A DNA stretch of 64,000 nt from Haliscomenobacter sp040403615 (GCF_040403615.1 NZ_JBBAKG010000008.1:46737-110736), one strand, 5' to 3'. Counted from the first letter of the stretch, positions 27,003 to 36,281 are shown. Translations and numbers: made by a program. The notes: generated by a model from the sequence alone, not told the origin.

Positions 27003-28223
27003 CTACAGGACGCTGGCCATATCCCGCACCTTCTTGTAAGGGTATACAGCCAAAGCCTGTTCCAAACAATCCATTGCCTGATTCAAGGCGGTGGTATTCA
27101 GCACATAGGCGATGCGAACTTCATCTATTCCCAAACCCGGGGTGGCATAAAATGCCTCACCAGGCGCCAACATAACGGTAGCGCCGTTGTATTCAAATTC
27201 TTCGAGCATCCATTGGCAGAAGTGATCCGCATTTTCAACAGGAAACTTGGCGAAGCAATAGAAAGCTCCACCTGGCTTGTAAGAAACCACTCCTTGCATT
27301 TTGCTCAGGCGCTCATAAACAAGATCCCGGCGGAGATGGTATTCCTCCCGAACATTATCCATGTATTCATCGTCCAACTCGCACAGGAATTCTGACAAAA
27401 ATTGTCCGAATGCTGGCGGGCTCAAGCGCAGTTTACCGTAATTGCTTACTGCCACCATCACATCCTGATTGCGGGTAATGATTGTACCGATCCGAGCACC
27501 ACAAGCGCTGAATTTTTTGGAAATCGAATCCAGCACAATGACGTTTTCTTCCATTTCTTCCAGGCGCAAAACCGAAAAGAACTCCTGGCCATCGTAACAG
27601 AAATCGCGGTATACCTCGTCAACAATCAGGTACAGATCGTATTGCTTGACCAGGAGAGCCAATTGTTCAATCAGCGCTCTGGGATAAAAAGCTCCGGTGG
27701 GATTGCTGGGATTGTTCAGAAAAATGGCCCGAGTCCGACTATTGATCACCCGCTCGAAATCCTGAATTTGCGGCATGGCAAAACCCGTTTCGAGGGTACT
27801 CGTTACAGGGCGGACTACCACATCGGCAATTTGGGCAAAACCATTGTAGTTGGCATAAAAAGGCTCTGGGATGATCACTTCATCGCCTTTGTCGAAACAG
27901 GCAAAAAAGAGCAGTTGATTGCCTTCAGAAGCGCCAGTGGTCACCATTACTTCTTCTTTGCTGACGTTGACGCCAAATTTCCCCATTGCTTTTGCAAATG
28001 CCGCTCGGGTACTCGCCCATCCCTCGGTTGGGCTGTATTCGAGCACTTTAATGTCCACCTCGCGCAAACGCGCCATGGCTGCCTCGGGAGTCGCGATATC
28101 CGGCTGACCAATATTGAGGTGAAATACGTGCCGCCCTTTGGCCTTGGCAAGTTCCGCAGAGCCTGCAAGCTTGCGGATGGGTGATAACGGGACATTCAAA
28201 GCCCGCTGCGAAATATTCGGCAT
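27003..28223 (-). CDS. PLP-dependent class I/II aminotransferase
   Basis: 406 aa. Fold-type I aminotransferase motifs: NIGQPDIATP near the N-terminus, NNPSNPTGAFY (substrate/PLP contact), LIVDEVYRDF, and the PLP lysine in SISKKFSACGARIG (near residue 238). Near the C-terminus, VRIAYVLN carries the carboxylate-binding Arg. It belongs to the aspartate/branched-chain aminotransferase-like superfamily; amino acid specificity cannot be read. It is a single-gene unit between repeat-containing intergenic regions. Confidence 0.9.
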   Translation of the reverse strand: MPNISQRALNVPLSPIRKLAGSAELAKAKGRHVFHLNIGQPDIATPEAAMARLREVDIKVLEYSPTEGWASTRAAFAKAMGKFGVNVSKEEVMVTTGASEGNQLLFFACFDKGDEVIIPEPFYANYNGFAQIADVVVRPVTSTLETGFAMPQIQDFERVINSRTRAIFLNNPSNPTGAFYPRALIEQLALLVKQYDLYLIVDEVYRDFCYDGQEFFSVLRLEEMEENVIVLDSISKKFSACGARIGTIITRNQDVMVAVSNYGKLRLSPPAFGQFLSEFLCELDDEYMDNVREEYHLRRDLVYERLSKMQGVVSYKPGGAFYCFAKFPVENADHFCQWMLEEFEYNGATVMLAPGEAFYATPGLGIDEVRIAYVLNTTALNQAMDCLEQALAVYPYKKVRDMASVL

Positions 28224-28400
28224 TGCTTCGTTGGTTTGCTAGCAATAAAATTGAGGTAGGCAGAGCAGCAATAGTTGAGTTTCCTCAAAACCATTTCCCT
28301 CTTCTCTCTCAACTTTTTTCAATTCGATGGTTTGATTTTTCTGGTTGGGGCGGAAAATTAAAATTTTTACACGAGTGTAGTGAAGCAATTCCACATTTAA

Positions 28401-28631
28401 TTACGATGGCAAAATCTCAAATTTAGAAATTTCAATGGGGGTTCCCCACATGGCACCTGACAAGAAATCTGATGATTTATGGGCTTCCACTTCTACGATC
28501 AGGCCATCTTTCATCAATTCAAAGGGCATATTGATGGGCAACCAATCGCCGCCTTTGTCGTCAACAATTCCCCAGATTCCGCCTTCTAGTTCAAGGTAAA
28601 CAACCTTTCCTTTGATTTTTTTATTCCGCAT
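28401..28631 (-). CDS. Small protein of unknown function, beta-rich
   Basis: 76 aa, cytoplasmic, no signal peptide. Predicted beta-barrel-like alternation (KGKVVYLELEGGIWGIVDD; GLIVEVEAHK; MWGTPIEISKFE) suggests an OB-like fold. It sits 2 bp downstream of the S24-type regulator on the same strand, so the two are almost certainly co-transcribed. Function unknown. Confidence 0.7.
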   Translation of the reverse strand: MRNKKIKGKVVYLELEGGIWGIVDDKGGDWLPINMPFELMKDGLIVEVEAHKSSDFLSGAMWGTPIEISKFEILPS

Positions 28632-28633
28632 GG

Positions 28634-29464
28634 TTAAGATTTGATGAGTTTTTCAATCATACTTTGCAAACGCTGAATCATCTGGTGTTGTTCCCCAATC
28701 ATTTCTTTCAGTGATTTTATTTCTTCTTGCACAGAAAATTGATGGTGCTGGTAGGCAGGCAAGAAGGAGGAAATGCGGGTATGAACCTGCCAAATCTCCT
28801 TCACGTCATTCAAATGTAAAGGATAAGATTCATAAAAGCTATTGTCGGAAACCAACAACAACTGCTTGTCTACTTGTAAACCTTTCAAAATTCTTTTGAT
28901 TACCACTGCGTTATCGGAAACGATCACATAGACATGGTTGTTTTTTAAATTTTGTGTCCAAACTGTAGGTTTGACAAAATTGGCAATTACTTTATCTCCC
29001 TCATTAAAAGTGGGTTGCATGCTGTCTCCAATCATTTCAAAGGAACGCTGTGTTCCTAGGTTAGACCGAAGTTCGGGGAAAGAATAAACCGGGAGCTTGC
29101 TGATGAATTCAGGGGTGTTGATCTCACGGGGGTACTCATATTGATGGTGAATCGAAACATGCAAAATTAGATCCTCATTTTGGGCATGCTGCGCAACCGT
29201 TAAAAAACTGCCCTCCTGCTCTTCTTTGGGACGAAGGAACATGTCCCCTTCTCCAGTATACAAAAACAAGGGATTGACCTGGTAAACTTCAACCGCACGA
29301 CGCAGCAAATCGATGGTAACGTCTCGGCGACCTTTCAATATTTCGCTTAAACTTTGGGGCAAATATTCAAGGGCAATGGCAAACTGCCGACTGGATCGCA
29401 CCCGATTGTCCTGTTTAAGTTGATGATGACATTGAATAAAGCGCTGAGTGACAATACTATTCAT
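28634..29464 (-). CDS. S24/LexA-like transcriptional regulator
   Basis: 276 aa from the ATG at 29464; a TTG three codons upstream is the only longer option. The N-terminal helix-turn-helix region (SSRQFAIALEYLPQSLSEIL, about 24-75) is followed by an S24 peptidase-like domain with Ser in FEMIGDSMQPT (near 148) and Lys in VVIKRIL (near 190). A helical C-terminal tail (IKSLKEMIGEQHQMIQRL) may form a coiled coil. LexA/CI-type proteins self-cleave at Ala-Gly, but no such site is seen between the domains, so cleavage is doubtful. No phage gene is nearby; it is probably a chromosomal stress regulator. Confidence 0.85.
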   Translation of the reverse strand: MNSIVTQRFIQCHHQLKQDNRVRSSRQFAIALEYLPQSLSEILKGRRDVTIDLLRRAVEVYQVNPLFLYTGEGDMFLRPKEEQEGSFLTVAQHAQNEDLILHVSIHHQYEYPREINTPEFISKLPVYSFPELRSNLGTQRSFEMIGDSMQPTFNEGDKVIANFVKPTVWTQNLKNNHVYVIVSDNAVVIKRILKGLQVDKQLLLVSDNSFYESYPLHLNDVKEIWQVHTRISSFLPAYQHHQFSVQEEIKSLKEMIGEQHQMIQRLQSMIEKLIKS

Positions 29465-29508
29465 CAGGGGCAATTTAGCAGCTGATTGAAGAGAATCGCT
29501 GACCTAAA

Positions 29509-29516
29509 CAAATGTA
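29509..29516 (-). promoter_or_regulatory. Possible -7 element of the S24 regulator gene
   Basis: TACATTTG on the minus strand, 44 nt upstream of the ATG. No clear -33 TTG was found at the expected distance, so this is weak. Confidence 0.3.
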
Positions 29517-29571
29517 CGCAATTAGTTGAAAAGTTGAGGTGTTGAGTCGTTGAAATGTTTCCATCCACGAT

Positions 29572-30846
29572 TCAACTTTTCTCCACAATCAAATGCGCTG
29601 ACGCGCCATTGGTTTGTTCTACCAAAACTTTTCGCTCCTGACGCAATTGCGTCAATAACTCGGCGGTGGCATGGCGAATATTGATCAACTCAAGATTTTT
29701 GACTGGGCTGGTTTCCAGAGAATCCTGAATGCGGTCAGCAAATTGAACCACTTTATCCCCCTGATCAAATACGCTGATGTAGAGTATCAAAGGTGTGTTT
29801 TGGATGAAGGTAACCTGCATGCGCAGATCTGAAATGACGTTAAAAATTTGGCTAAAATGCTGCTCGGTAACAAAGGAATAGTCTTTGTTGCTGATTTGCA
29901 AAAGCACCTGATTGGCTTCAATGGCCAATAATGGCGGGTAAGTAGTTACTTCTCTTTCGGAAATCAAAGTACCCTCGGCGGAAGGCTCCAAAAAAGAGCG
30001 AACATGCAATGGGATATGCTTGCGCTTAAGTGGCCCAACCGTTTTCAAGTGGATGATTTTTGCCCCGTAATAGGTCATCGCAATCGCTTCATCGTAAGAC
30101 ATTTCGGGCAACATGGTGGCCTCAGGAAAAAACCTCGGATCAGCACTGAATACTCCAGGGGCATCTTTCCAGATGGTCATGCTTTCTGCGCCAGCGCAAA
30201 AAGAGAAAATGGCCGCAGAGTAGTCGGAACCATCGCGACCCAGGGTGGTGGTAAAATTTTCCTGCGTTGCGCCAATAAAGCCCTGGGTGACCACAAATCC
30301 TCCCTTTTGGAGCAGGGGTTGGGCATTTTTTTGGAAACGTTCTTCCGTTTCTTGCCACTGCACCCAGGCTTCGCGGTACAGCTCATTGGTCAGGATTACA
30401 TCGCGGGCATCCAGCCATTGAGTCGGCAAACCTTGATTGTTCAAATAGGCGCAAAGGATTTTGGTGGAAATCAACTCTCCTACCGACACGATTTGATCGT
30501 ACATGTAATCAAAGTTGTCGTGGGGTTCTTCATCCAGTACCCATTCGATTTCCACAAAAGTATCATTGACCAGCGCGTATACTTCATCGTCTGAACTGAA
30601 AAGCTCATTCATGACCAGATAATGCTGAAGTTTGAGGGCTTCCAGCAAACTTGTCGCTTCGTTCGTCTGTGCTACATGGGCGTTCACCACTGCTTCCAGG
30701 GCGTTGGTGGTTTTGCCCATGGCCGACAAAACGATCAATAAGGTATCTTGTCGATAGTTTTGGAGTATCTCGGCAACGTTTCGAATCGCTTCGGCGTCTT
30801 TTACTGAGGCACCACCGAATTTAAACACTTTAGTACTTTGATCCAT
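29572..30846 (-). CDS. lysC: Aspartokinase
   Basis: 424 aa from the ATG at 30846, which starts the family N-terminus (STKVFKFGGASVKDAEAI); the frame is open 26 codons upstream without family sequence. The kinase motif KFGGASV binds ATP, and the catalytic core continues through FTTTLGRDGSDYSAA (near 228-242). Two ACT-like regulatory segments lie in the C-terminal third. It phosphorylates aspartate, the first step toward lysine, threonine and methionine. It is monofunctional (no homoserine dehydrogenase domain). Divergent to the amidase gene. Confidence 0.93.
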   Translation of the reverse strand: MDQSTKVFKFGGASVKDAEAIRNVAEILQNYRQDTLLIVLSAMGKTTNALEAVVNAHVAQTNEATSLLEALKLQHYLVMNELFSSDDEVYALVNDTFVEIEWVLDEEPHDNFDYMYDQIVSVGELISTKILCAYLNNQGLPTQWLDARDVILTNELYREAWVQWQETEERFQKNAQPLLQKGGFVVTQGFIGATQENFTTTLGRDGSDYSAAIFSFCAGAESMTIWKDAPGVFSADPRFFPEATMLPEMSYDEAIAMTYYGAKIIHLKTVGPLKRKHIPLHVRSFLEPSAEGTLISEREVTTYPPLLAIEANQVLLQISNKDYSFVTEQHFSQIFNVISDLRMQVTFIQNTPLILYISVFDQGDKVVQFADRIQDSLETSPVKNLELINIRHATAELLTQLRQERKVLVEQTNGASAHLIVEKS

Positions 30847-30930
30847 TATAAGTCTACTTGATATTAAACTGGCCTGATTGCTCAGGTATAAAATCATCGG
30901 CCAACAGGCCAAAATCAAAGCCACAAATAT

Positions 30931-32583
30931 ATGGATCGGATTAATAAAACCCTGAAACTCTTTTTGCTCTTTGGGTTAATTTTTATGCTGGGCGCTTTTA
31001 GCAATCGTTTTTTGGCCGATAAAATCACTGCCGATGATGTGCGCAGTGCCGCCAAAATTTTTGGATTGGAAATGACGCCAAGCGAAATTGACTCCCTCCT
31101 ACCCGGCCTGGAAGACTCCCGAAATGCTTATTTGGCGCACCGAAAACTTACTCCAGGCAATGACCTCGGCCCTGCACTTTGGTTCAATCCGGTACTCCCA
31201 GGCATGAATATTCCTTCTGGCCCCGACAAAGTAAATTTTGGTAAAACTCCAAAGGTTACTTTGCCCAGTAACCGCGACGATTTGGCTTGGTACAGTGTAC
31301 GCGAATTGGCCGAATTGATCAAAAGCAAACAAATCAGTTCTCTGGAATTGACGCGTTTTTTTCTGGATCGTTTGAAAAAATACGATCCAACCTTGCATTG
31401 TGTCATTACGCTCACCGAAGCGTTGGCCATTGAGCAAGCCCAACGCGCTGATGCCGAAATCAAAGCTGGAAAGTACCGTGGCTTGTTGCACGGCATTCCT
31501 TACGGGGCTAAAGACCTATTGGCTGCAAAAAAATACAAAACCACCTGGGGTTCGGTCCCTTATCAGGATCAGGTACTCGATTATGATGCTACGGTGATCA
31601 AAAAATTGGAAGCAGCAGGTGCGGTGCTTTGTGCCAAACTTACCATGGGCGAACTGGCCTGGGGAGATGTGTGGTTTGGTGAAATGACCCGCAATCCCTG
31701 GGATACCAAGAGTGGTTCCAGTGGATCTTCTGCCGGATCGGCCTCTTCTGTCTCCGCTGGGTTGTTGCCTTTTGCGATTGGCACCGAGACGCTGGGATCG
31801 ATTGTTTCTCCCTCTACGGTATGTGGCACCACCGGATTACGCCCCACTTATGGCCGGGTGAGTCGGTATGGAGCAATGGCACTGAGCTGGTCAATGGACA
31901 AAATTGGCCCAATCTGCCGTACGGTAGAAGATTGTGCCATCGTATTTCAGGCCATTCAGGGTCCAGATCCAATGGATGTTTCGTTGATCCCAGCCGCTTT
32001 TCAATACGATGCCAATTTTGATCCTCGGACAATGAAGATTGGCTACCTCAAAAAGGATTTTGACCGCAGGTATCCTTTTCATGTTCAGGACAGCATTGCG
32101 CTTTCAAAGTTAAAGGAAATGGGATTCAACCTCGTGCCAATTGAACTCCCTGAATCGCCGAACCTGAGCATTATTTTAAATGCTGAAGCAGCTGCCGCAT
32201 TTGATGAATTGACGCTCAGTGGCCGCGATGATTTGATGCGCCGTCAAATCCAGAATGCCTGGCCAAACTCCTTCCGGGAAGCCCGATTTATCCCGGCAGT
32301 GGAATACCTACAGGCCAATCGCCTGCGTACCAAATTGATGCAGGACATGCAGAAAGTTTTTGAACAAGTGGATGTGTACATCAATCCATCCTGGGTAGGT
32401 CGTAGTTTGAACATCACCAACCACACTGGCCATCCATGTGTGGTGATTCCAAATGGATTTCGCGATGGAAAACCTACCAGCATCTCCTTCACGGGCAAAC
32501 TGTTTGAAGAAGGAAAAATCCTGAGTTTGGCCAAAGCTTACCAAGAAGCGACTACCCACCACAAACAGCATCCGAAATTTTAA
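30931..32583 (+). CDS. Exported amidase-signature hydrolase
   Basis: 550 aa. An N-terminal hydrophobic segment (LKLFLLFGLIFMLGAFSN) suggests export or anchoring. The amidase signature fold starts near residue 110. Catalytic Lys is in PYGAKDLLA, the cis-Ser in SGSSGSSAGSASS, and the nucleophile Ser region is GTETLGSIVSPS. It hydrolyses amide bonds of unknown substrates. It resembles GatA in the core, but the signal-like N-terminus and lack of gatB/gatC neighbours argue against a tRNA amidotransferase subunit. Confidence 0.87.
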   Translation: MDRINKTLKLFLLFGLIFMLGAFSNRFLADKITADDVRSAAKIFGLEMTPSEIDSLLPGLEDSRNAYLAHRKLTPGNDLGPALWFNPVLPGMNIPSGPDKVNFGKTPKVTLPSNRDDLAWYSVRELAELIKSKQISSLELTRFFLDRLKKYDPTLHCVITLTEALAIEQAQRADAEIKAGKYRGLLHGIPYGAKDLLAAKKYKTTWGSVPYQDQVLDYDATVIKKLEAAGAVLCAKLTMGELAWGDVWFGEMTRNPWDTKSGSSGSSAGSASSVSAGLLPFAIGTETLGSIVSPSTVCGTTGLRPTYGRVSRYGAMALSWSMDKIGPICRTVEDCAIVFQAIQGPDPMDVSLIPAAFQYDANFDPRTMKIGYLKKDFDRRYPFHVQDSIALSKLKEMGFNLVPIELPESPNLSIILNAEAAAAFDELTLSGRDDLMRRQIQNAWPNSFREARFIPAVEYLQANRLRTKLMQDMQKVFEQVDVYINPSWVGRSLNITNHTGHPCVVIPNGFRDGKPTSISFTGKLFEEGKILSLAKAYQEATTHHKQHPKF

Positions 32584-32608
32584 GTAACGCAGAAAAATTA
32601 ACTTCCCG

Positions 32609-32627
32609 ATTTTTTGCGTCATACTAA
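32609..32627. repeat. Copy 1 of a shared 19-bp motif (ATTTTTTGCGTCATACTAA)
   Basis: Identical over 19 bp to 59238-59256, and its 14-bp core recurs inverted at 20144-20157. It lies in the leader region of the aminopeptidase gene. Confidence 0.5.
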
Positions 32628-32683
32628 AGATGTAGGCTTGTTGATCTTCAAAATTCTTTTTAGCTTCGGGTTATTCAAAAATG

Positions 32684-32717
32684 AGCGGCTTGCAATCTAA
32701 TGGGAGTGCAAGCCGCT
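32684..32717 (+). promoter_or_regulatory. Leader hairpin just upstream of the Xaa-Pro aminopeptidase gene
   Basis: AGCGGCTTGCA (32684-32694) pairs perfectly with TGCAAGCCGCT (32707-32717) around a 12-nt loop, ending 17 nt before the ATG. There is no T tract, so it is more likely a leader structure than a terminator. Confidence 0.5.
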
Positions 32718-32734
32718 TCCTAATCCAATTGACC

Positions 32735-34204
32735 ATGACCCGATTGATTGTTGTACTTGGCTTGTTCCTGCTGGGCAGTAGCTTATTTGCCCAGGATGAA
32801 CCGCTGGACTTGCTGCCTGCCGACTTTCACAAGACGCGCCGCGAAGCCCTCCGCAAATTGTTGCCCCCCAAAGGGATGGCCGTGTTTTTTGCCAATCCTG
32901 TGCGCAACCGTGCCAACGATGTGGAATATTTGTACCACCAGGATCCAGATTTTTATTACCTCACTGGCTACCAGGAACCCAATGCCATGCTAATCCTGTT
33001 TGCGGATGAACAAACCGCTGCCGATGGCAAAAAATACAACGAACTGTTTTTTGCCCAAAGTCGCGATCCCCTGCGCGAACGCTGGACGGGAAAACGATTG
33101 GGTGCAGAAGGGGTGAAATCAAAGCTGGGCATCGAAAACACCCTTGATCAAAAAGATTTCAAAGACCACAAACTCGATTTTTCGGCTTTTGAAAAAATTC
33201 TCTTTTTTGATTTCAAAAACGATGTACGCGATACCAACGAGGAAGCAGANNNNNNNNNNNNNNNNNNNNNNNNNNNNNNNNNNNNNNNNNNNNNNNNNNN
33301 NNNNNNNNNNNNNNNNNNNNNNNNNNNNNNNNNNNNNNNNNNNNNNNNNACATTGCCCAAAAACCTGGATGTGAATGCGCTGGGTGGCAAAATGGCCAAA
33401 CTCCGCATGTCCAAATCACCCGAAGAACTCAAGCTTTTGCGCAAAGCAGTAGATGTATCTTGCCAGGGCCAAGTGGAGGTCATGAAAGCCATGCGCCCCG
33501 ATATGTCTGAAATGGAAATTCGCGGCATCCACGAGTTTGTGTTCAGAAGGTATGGTTCCGAATACGAAGGTTACCCTTCTATTCTGGGATCGGGACACAA
33601 TGCCTGTGTACTGCACTACGTGGAAAACAACCGCCAACGGGTGGGTACTGACCTGGTTTTGATGGACTTAGGTGCAGAATACCACGGCTATACGGCAGAT
33701 ATCACGCGTACGGTTCCTGCCAACGGCACTTTTTCACCAGAACAAAAAGCCATTTACAACATCGTACTGGAAGCCCAGGAGGCCGCTTTCAAAGTATGCA
33801 AGCCCGGCACGCCCATGCGTGAAACCACGCGCATTTGTCGCGAAATCGTAGACAAGCGTCTGGCAGAATTGGGCTTGATCAAAGCAGGAGAGGCGCATGA
33901 ATATTTTCCCCACGGCGTTTCGCACCACATTGGCCTGGACGTACACGACCGCAGTGATGGCAGCCCCATGGCAGAAGGCATGGTGATTACGGTTGAACCG
34001 GGAGTGTACATTCCCCCCAATAGCCCTTGTGATCCCAAATGGTGGAGCATCGGTGTACGCATCGAAGATGATGTCCTGATCACCAAAGATGGCTATGAAT
34101 TGCTGTCGAAAGCTGCGCCGCGTACCGTAGACGAGATTGAAAAAATGATGGCTTTGCCCAGCCCGTTGGACAATTTTATGTTGCCCAATTTGGATAAGAA
34201 GTAA
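32735..34204 (+). CDS. Secreted Xaa-Pro aminopeptidase (M24B), interrupted by an assembly gap
   Basis: About 489 aa nominal, with roughly 33 codons unknown (33250-33349 are N). The ATG at 32735 opens on a signal peptide (MTRLIVVLGLFLLGSSLFAQ). The N-terminal creatinase/prolidase domain lies before the gap. The catalytic M24 domain after it has metal ligands in LMDLGAEYHGYTADITRT (two Asp), HGVSHHIGLDVHD (His), TVEPGVYI (Glu) and GVRIEDDVLI (Glu). It removes N-terminal residues preceding proline. The same frame runs on both sides of the gap, so the gene is probably intact in the organism. Confidence 0.9.
   Translation: MTRLIVVLGLFLLGSSLFAQDEPLDLLPADFHKTRREALRKLLPPKGMAVFFANPVRNRANDVEYLYHQDPDFYYLTGYQEPNAMLILFADEQTAADGKKYNELFFAQSRDPLRERWTGKRLGAEGVKSKLGIENTLDQKDFKDHKLDFSAFEKILFFDFKNDVRDTNEEAXXXXXXXXXXXXXXXXXXXXXXXXXXXXXXXXXXTLPKNLDVNALGGKMAKLRMSKSPEELKLLRKAVDVSCQGQVEVMKAMRPDMSEMEIRGIHEFVFRRYGSEYEGYPSILGSGHNACVLHYVENNRQRVGTDLVLMDLGAEYHGYTADITRTVPANGTFSPEQKAIYNIVLEAQEAAFKVCKPGTPMRETTRICREIVDKRLAELGLIKAGEAHEYFPHGVSHHIGLDVHDRSDGSPMAEGMVITVEPGVYIPPNSPCDPKWWSIGVRIEDDVLITKDGYELLSKAAPRTVDEIEKMMALPSPLDNFMLPNLDKK
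33250..33349. other. Assembly gap of 100 N inside the aminopeptidase gene
   Basis: Exactly 100 N, a standard placeholder. Unlike the gap at 59858, the flanks do not overlap, so real sequence is probably missing. It falls in the linker between the N-terminal and catalytic domains. Confidence 0.97.
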
Positions 34205-34236
34205 GTGTAGTTAAATTCTTTAATTAGAAATGGAGC

Positions 34237-34268
34237 GAAGGAGGAGTTTTGTACTTCTCCTTCATTTT
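34237..34268. terminator. Terminator between the aminopeptidase and the TPR kinase gene
   Basis: GAAGGAGGAGT, 5-nt loop, ACTTCTCCTTC (one mismatch) followed by ATTTT. It begins 32 nt after the aminopeptidase stop and just before the convergent kinase gene's stop, so it could serve both. Confidence 0.75.
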
Positions 34269-34274
34269 AAAATC

Positions 34275-36281
34275 TTAAGAAACAGGTAAGGTAAACCTAA
34301 AGATGGCTCCTCCTTCGGGATTGGATTCGGCCCAAATCCGGCCTCCATGTCGCTCAATGATGCGCTTGACAATAGCCAATCCGATGCCACTGCCTGAAAA
34401 AGATGCTCTTTCATGGACCGTTTTGAACAATTCAAAAATCCGTTCGGTTGGCCCAGGTGGAAAACCAACACCATTGTCTTTGATGCAATACTCGCGTTCG
34501 GTATTCTTTTGTACAGCGCTTACTTCAATAACTATAGGATTCTGGGTACTCGAAAATTTCACTGCATTTTGCAATAAATTGACAAATACCTGTCGGAGCA
34601 TTAAGGGATCACCTAGCTGATCCACTAGCTGATTGAGTTTAAAGACGATGTTCTTATCGGGGTTGGCATCTCGAAGCGTTTGAGTAATGAAAGTTACGAT
34701 GCGCTGGGTTTCGAATACCCCAGTTTGGATCGGCAGCTGATCTTGCTCGGCATACTTGAGCAATCCTTCGATCATTAGACGGGCGTCTTGGTTCAATTCC
34801 TCAATTTTTTGCAAGTAGAGGCTGCTTTCTTGGTCCAGCTTATCAGCAAATTTGAGGCTGAATTGCTGGAGCAGCATCTGCATGTTTTCAACAGGTGATT
34901 TCAAGTCATGACCAATGGTATGATTGAAAGCCCGCAGTTCTTCATTCTTTTTGCGGGCTTCTTCTCGCAGTACCAAAGAGGCTTTTTCACTGTGCAATGT
35001 GCGGTTTCGGTAAAACAGAAACAGGATGACTCCGATGGCACCAAACAACACCATGCCAATTAAATTGCGGTTGGCTGCAGCCTGAATGTATTGGTTTTTT
35101 AAGGCTTGTTGTTGCAACTGACCTTTATATTCCATTTCCTGGCTTTTGAGGGCAAATTTTCGGTTAAACTGTTGTAAACTGAAGTACAAAGAATCGGCTA
35201 TTTTCTGGTATTGTTGTGCAGAATAAAAAGCATCTTTGTACATCTGGTTGGAGGCATACAGTTCGGGTAACAATTGAGATAATTGAATGACATTTCTTTT
35301 GTTTTGAACTGAAGCAGCCAATTCTTTTGCCAACAATACATTTTTAAGTGCAGCTGGGTTTTGATTCAATTGGCGCTGAACTTCAGCAATGCTTTTTAGG
35401 CATTGTGTTTCTCCATTTTTGTCGCCTGATTTTTTAAAAAGAAGGAGCACCTGGTTAAGTTTAGTTAAAGCTACTTGGGGGTGACCTTGCGCGCTTTCGA
35501 TCAAAGCAAGACCAGTTAAACTATAGGGCATATTGTAAGCGTGATTTTTGTCTTTATCCTGAATTGACTTTTGGTAATACATCTTGGCTTCATCGTAGTT
35601 TTTTAAGGAAAAGGCAAAATCTCCCAATTGAGAGAGCATAAAGCAGATTAGGGTAGAGTCTTTGGCTTTTTGAAACCATTTCAACGCCTTTAAGTAGTTG
35701 GATTTGGCAGTAATATTATCATTATTCAATAAGTCAAATCTACCCAATAAATAATAACTGTTCCCGATTTGCCTTGGTTCTTGCAAATCTTTGGCAACCG
35801 CCAAGTATTTAAGCGCTGAAGCTTCAGCTTTTTTAAATTCATTCATATTGGTATATAGTTCAAATAAATTGATATATACACCAGTGAATTTAAGGTTATT
35901 TTTCTCGGAAATTAGATCAGCTTCTTTAAACCATTGTTCTGCTTCAATAAAATTCCCCATTTCCCGATGATCCATGCCCAAGCTACTGGTAAGGTTGTAC
36001 CAAAAAATCGGGCCAACGTGCTTTTTAACATTGGGCAACTTGGCCGTTTTTTCGAAGTAATATACGGCCTCTTTAAATAAATTGTTTTCTTCGTATATGT
36101 TTCCAATCCCGAATAAAACCCTGGCTTTTGCAGGAATAGATTCAACGACGCTTCTCATTTTCAGAGAGTCTTTAAGCAATCGTACCGACTTAATGTAGTC
36201 CTGTAAATCAATAGTTTGCGCCAATGCAGAAGAAAGACACATCCAACTAAAAAACAGGGTAATAATTATTCTCCTTTCCAT
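34275..36281 (-). CDS. TPR-repeat sensor histidine kinase
   Basis: 668 aa. A signal peptide (IIITLFFSWMCLSSALAQ) leads to periplasmic TPR repeats (about 35-360; for example NYDEAKMYYQKSIQDKD). A membrane segment lies near 415-432 (LIGMVLFGAIGVILFLFY). The kinase core has HisKA FNHTIGHDLKSPVENM (His near 458) and a complete HATPase (VNLLQNAVKFS; KDNGVGFPPG; FSGSGIGLAIVKRI). The start overlaps the upstream LuxR-type regulator gene by 16 bp, so the two are a coupled pair. It has the same architecture as the kinase at 18078 but a better conserved ATPase and a different regulator class. Confidence 0.92.
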   Translation of the reverse strand: MERRIIITLFFSWMCLSSALAQTIDLQDYIKSVRLLKDSLKMRSVVESIPAKARVLFGIGNIYEENNLFKEAVYYFEKTAKLPNVKKHVGPIFWYNLTSSLGMDHREMGNFIEAEQWFKEADLISEKNNLKFTGVYINLFELYTNMNEFKKAEASALKYLAVAKDLQEPRQIGNSYYLLGRFDLLNNDNITAKSNYLKALKWFQKAKDSTLICFMLSQLGDFAFSLKNYDEAKMYYQKSIQDKDKNHAYNMPYSLTGLALIESAQGHPQVALTKLNQVLLLFKKSGDKNGETQCLKSIAEVQRQLNQNPAALKNVLLAKELAASVQNKRNVIQLSQLLPELYASNQMYKDAFYSAQQYQKIADSLYFSLQQFNRKFALKSQEMEYKGQLQQQALKNQYIQAAANRNLIGMVLFGAIGVILFLFYRNRTLHSEKASLVLREEARKKNEELRAFNHTIGHDLKSPVENMQMLLQQFSLKFADKLDQESSLYLQKIEELNQDARLMIEGLLKYAEQDQLPIQTGVFETQRIVTFITQTLRDANPDKNIVFKLNQLVDQLGDPLMLRQVFVNLLQNAVKFSSTQNPIVIEVSAVQKNTEREYCIKDNGVGFPPGPTERIFELFKTVHERASFSGSGIGLAIVKRIIERHGGRIWAESNPEGGAIFRFTLPVS

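Noticed and set aside
27402..28184. Plus-strand frame of 260 aa over the aminotransferase
   Set aside because: Shadow of a well-conserved PLP enzyme with all motifs; no start context or domain of its own.
28634..29464. Prophage repressor marking an integrated phage
   Set aside because: No integrase, structural or lysis genes or attachment repeats are near. The neighbours are a small unknown protein and metabolic genes.
30931..32583. GatA subunit of the tRNA amidotransferase
   Set aside because: A signal-like N-terminus of about 80 residues and absence of gatB/gatC neighbours fit an exported amidase better.
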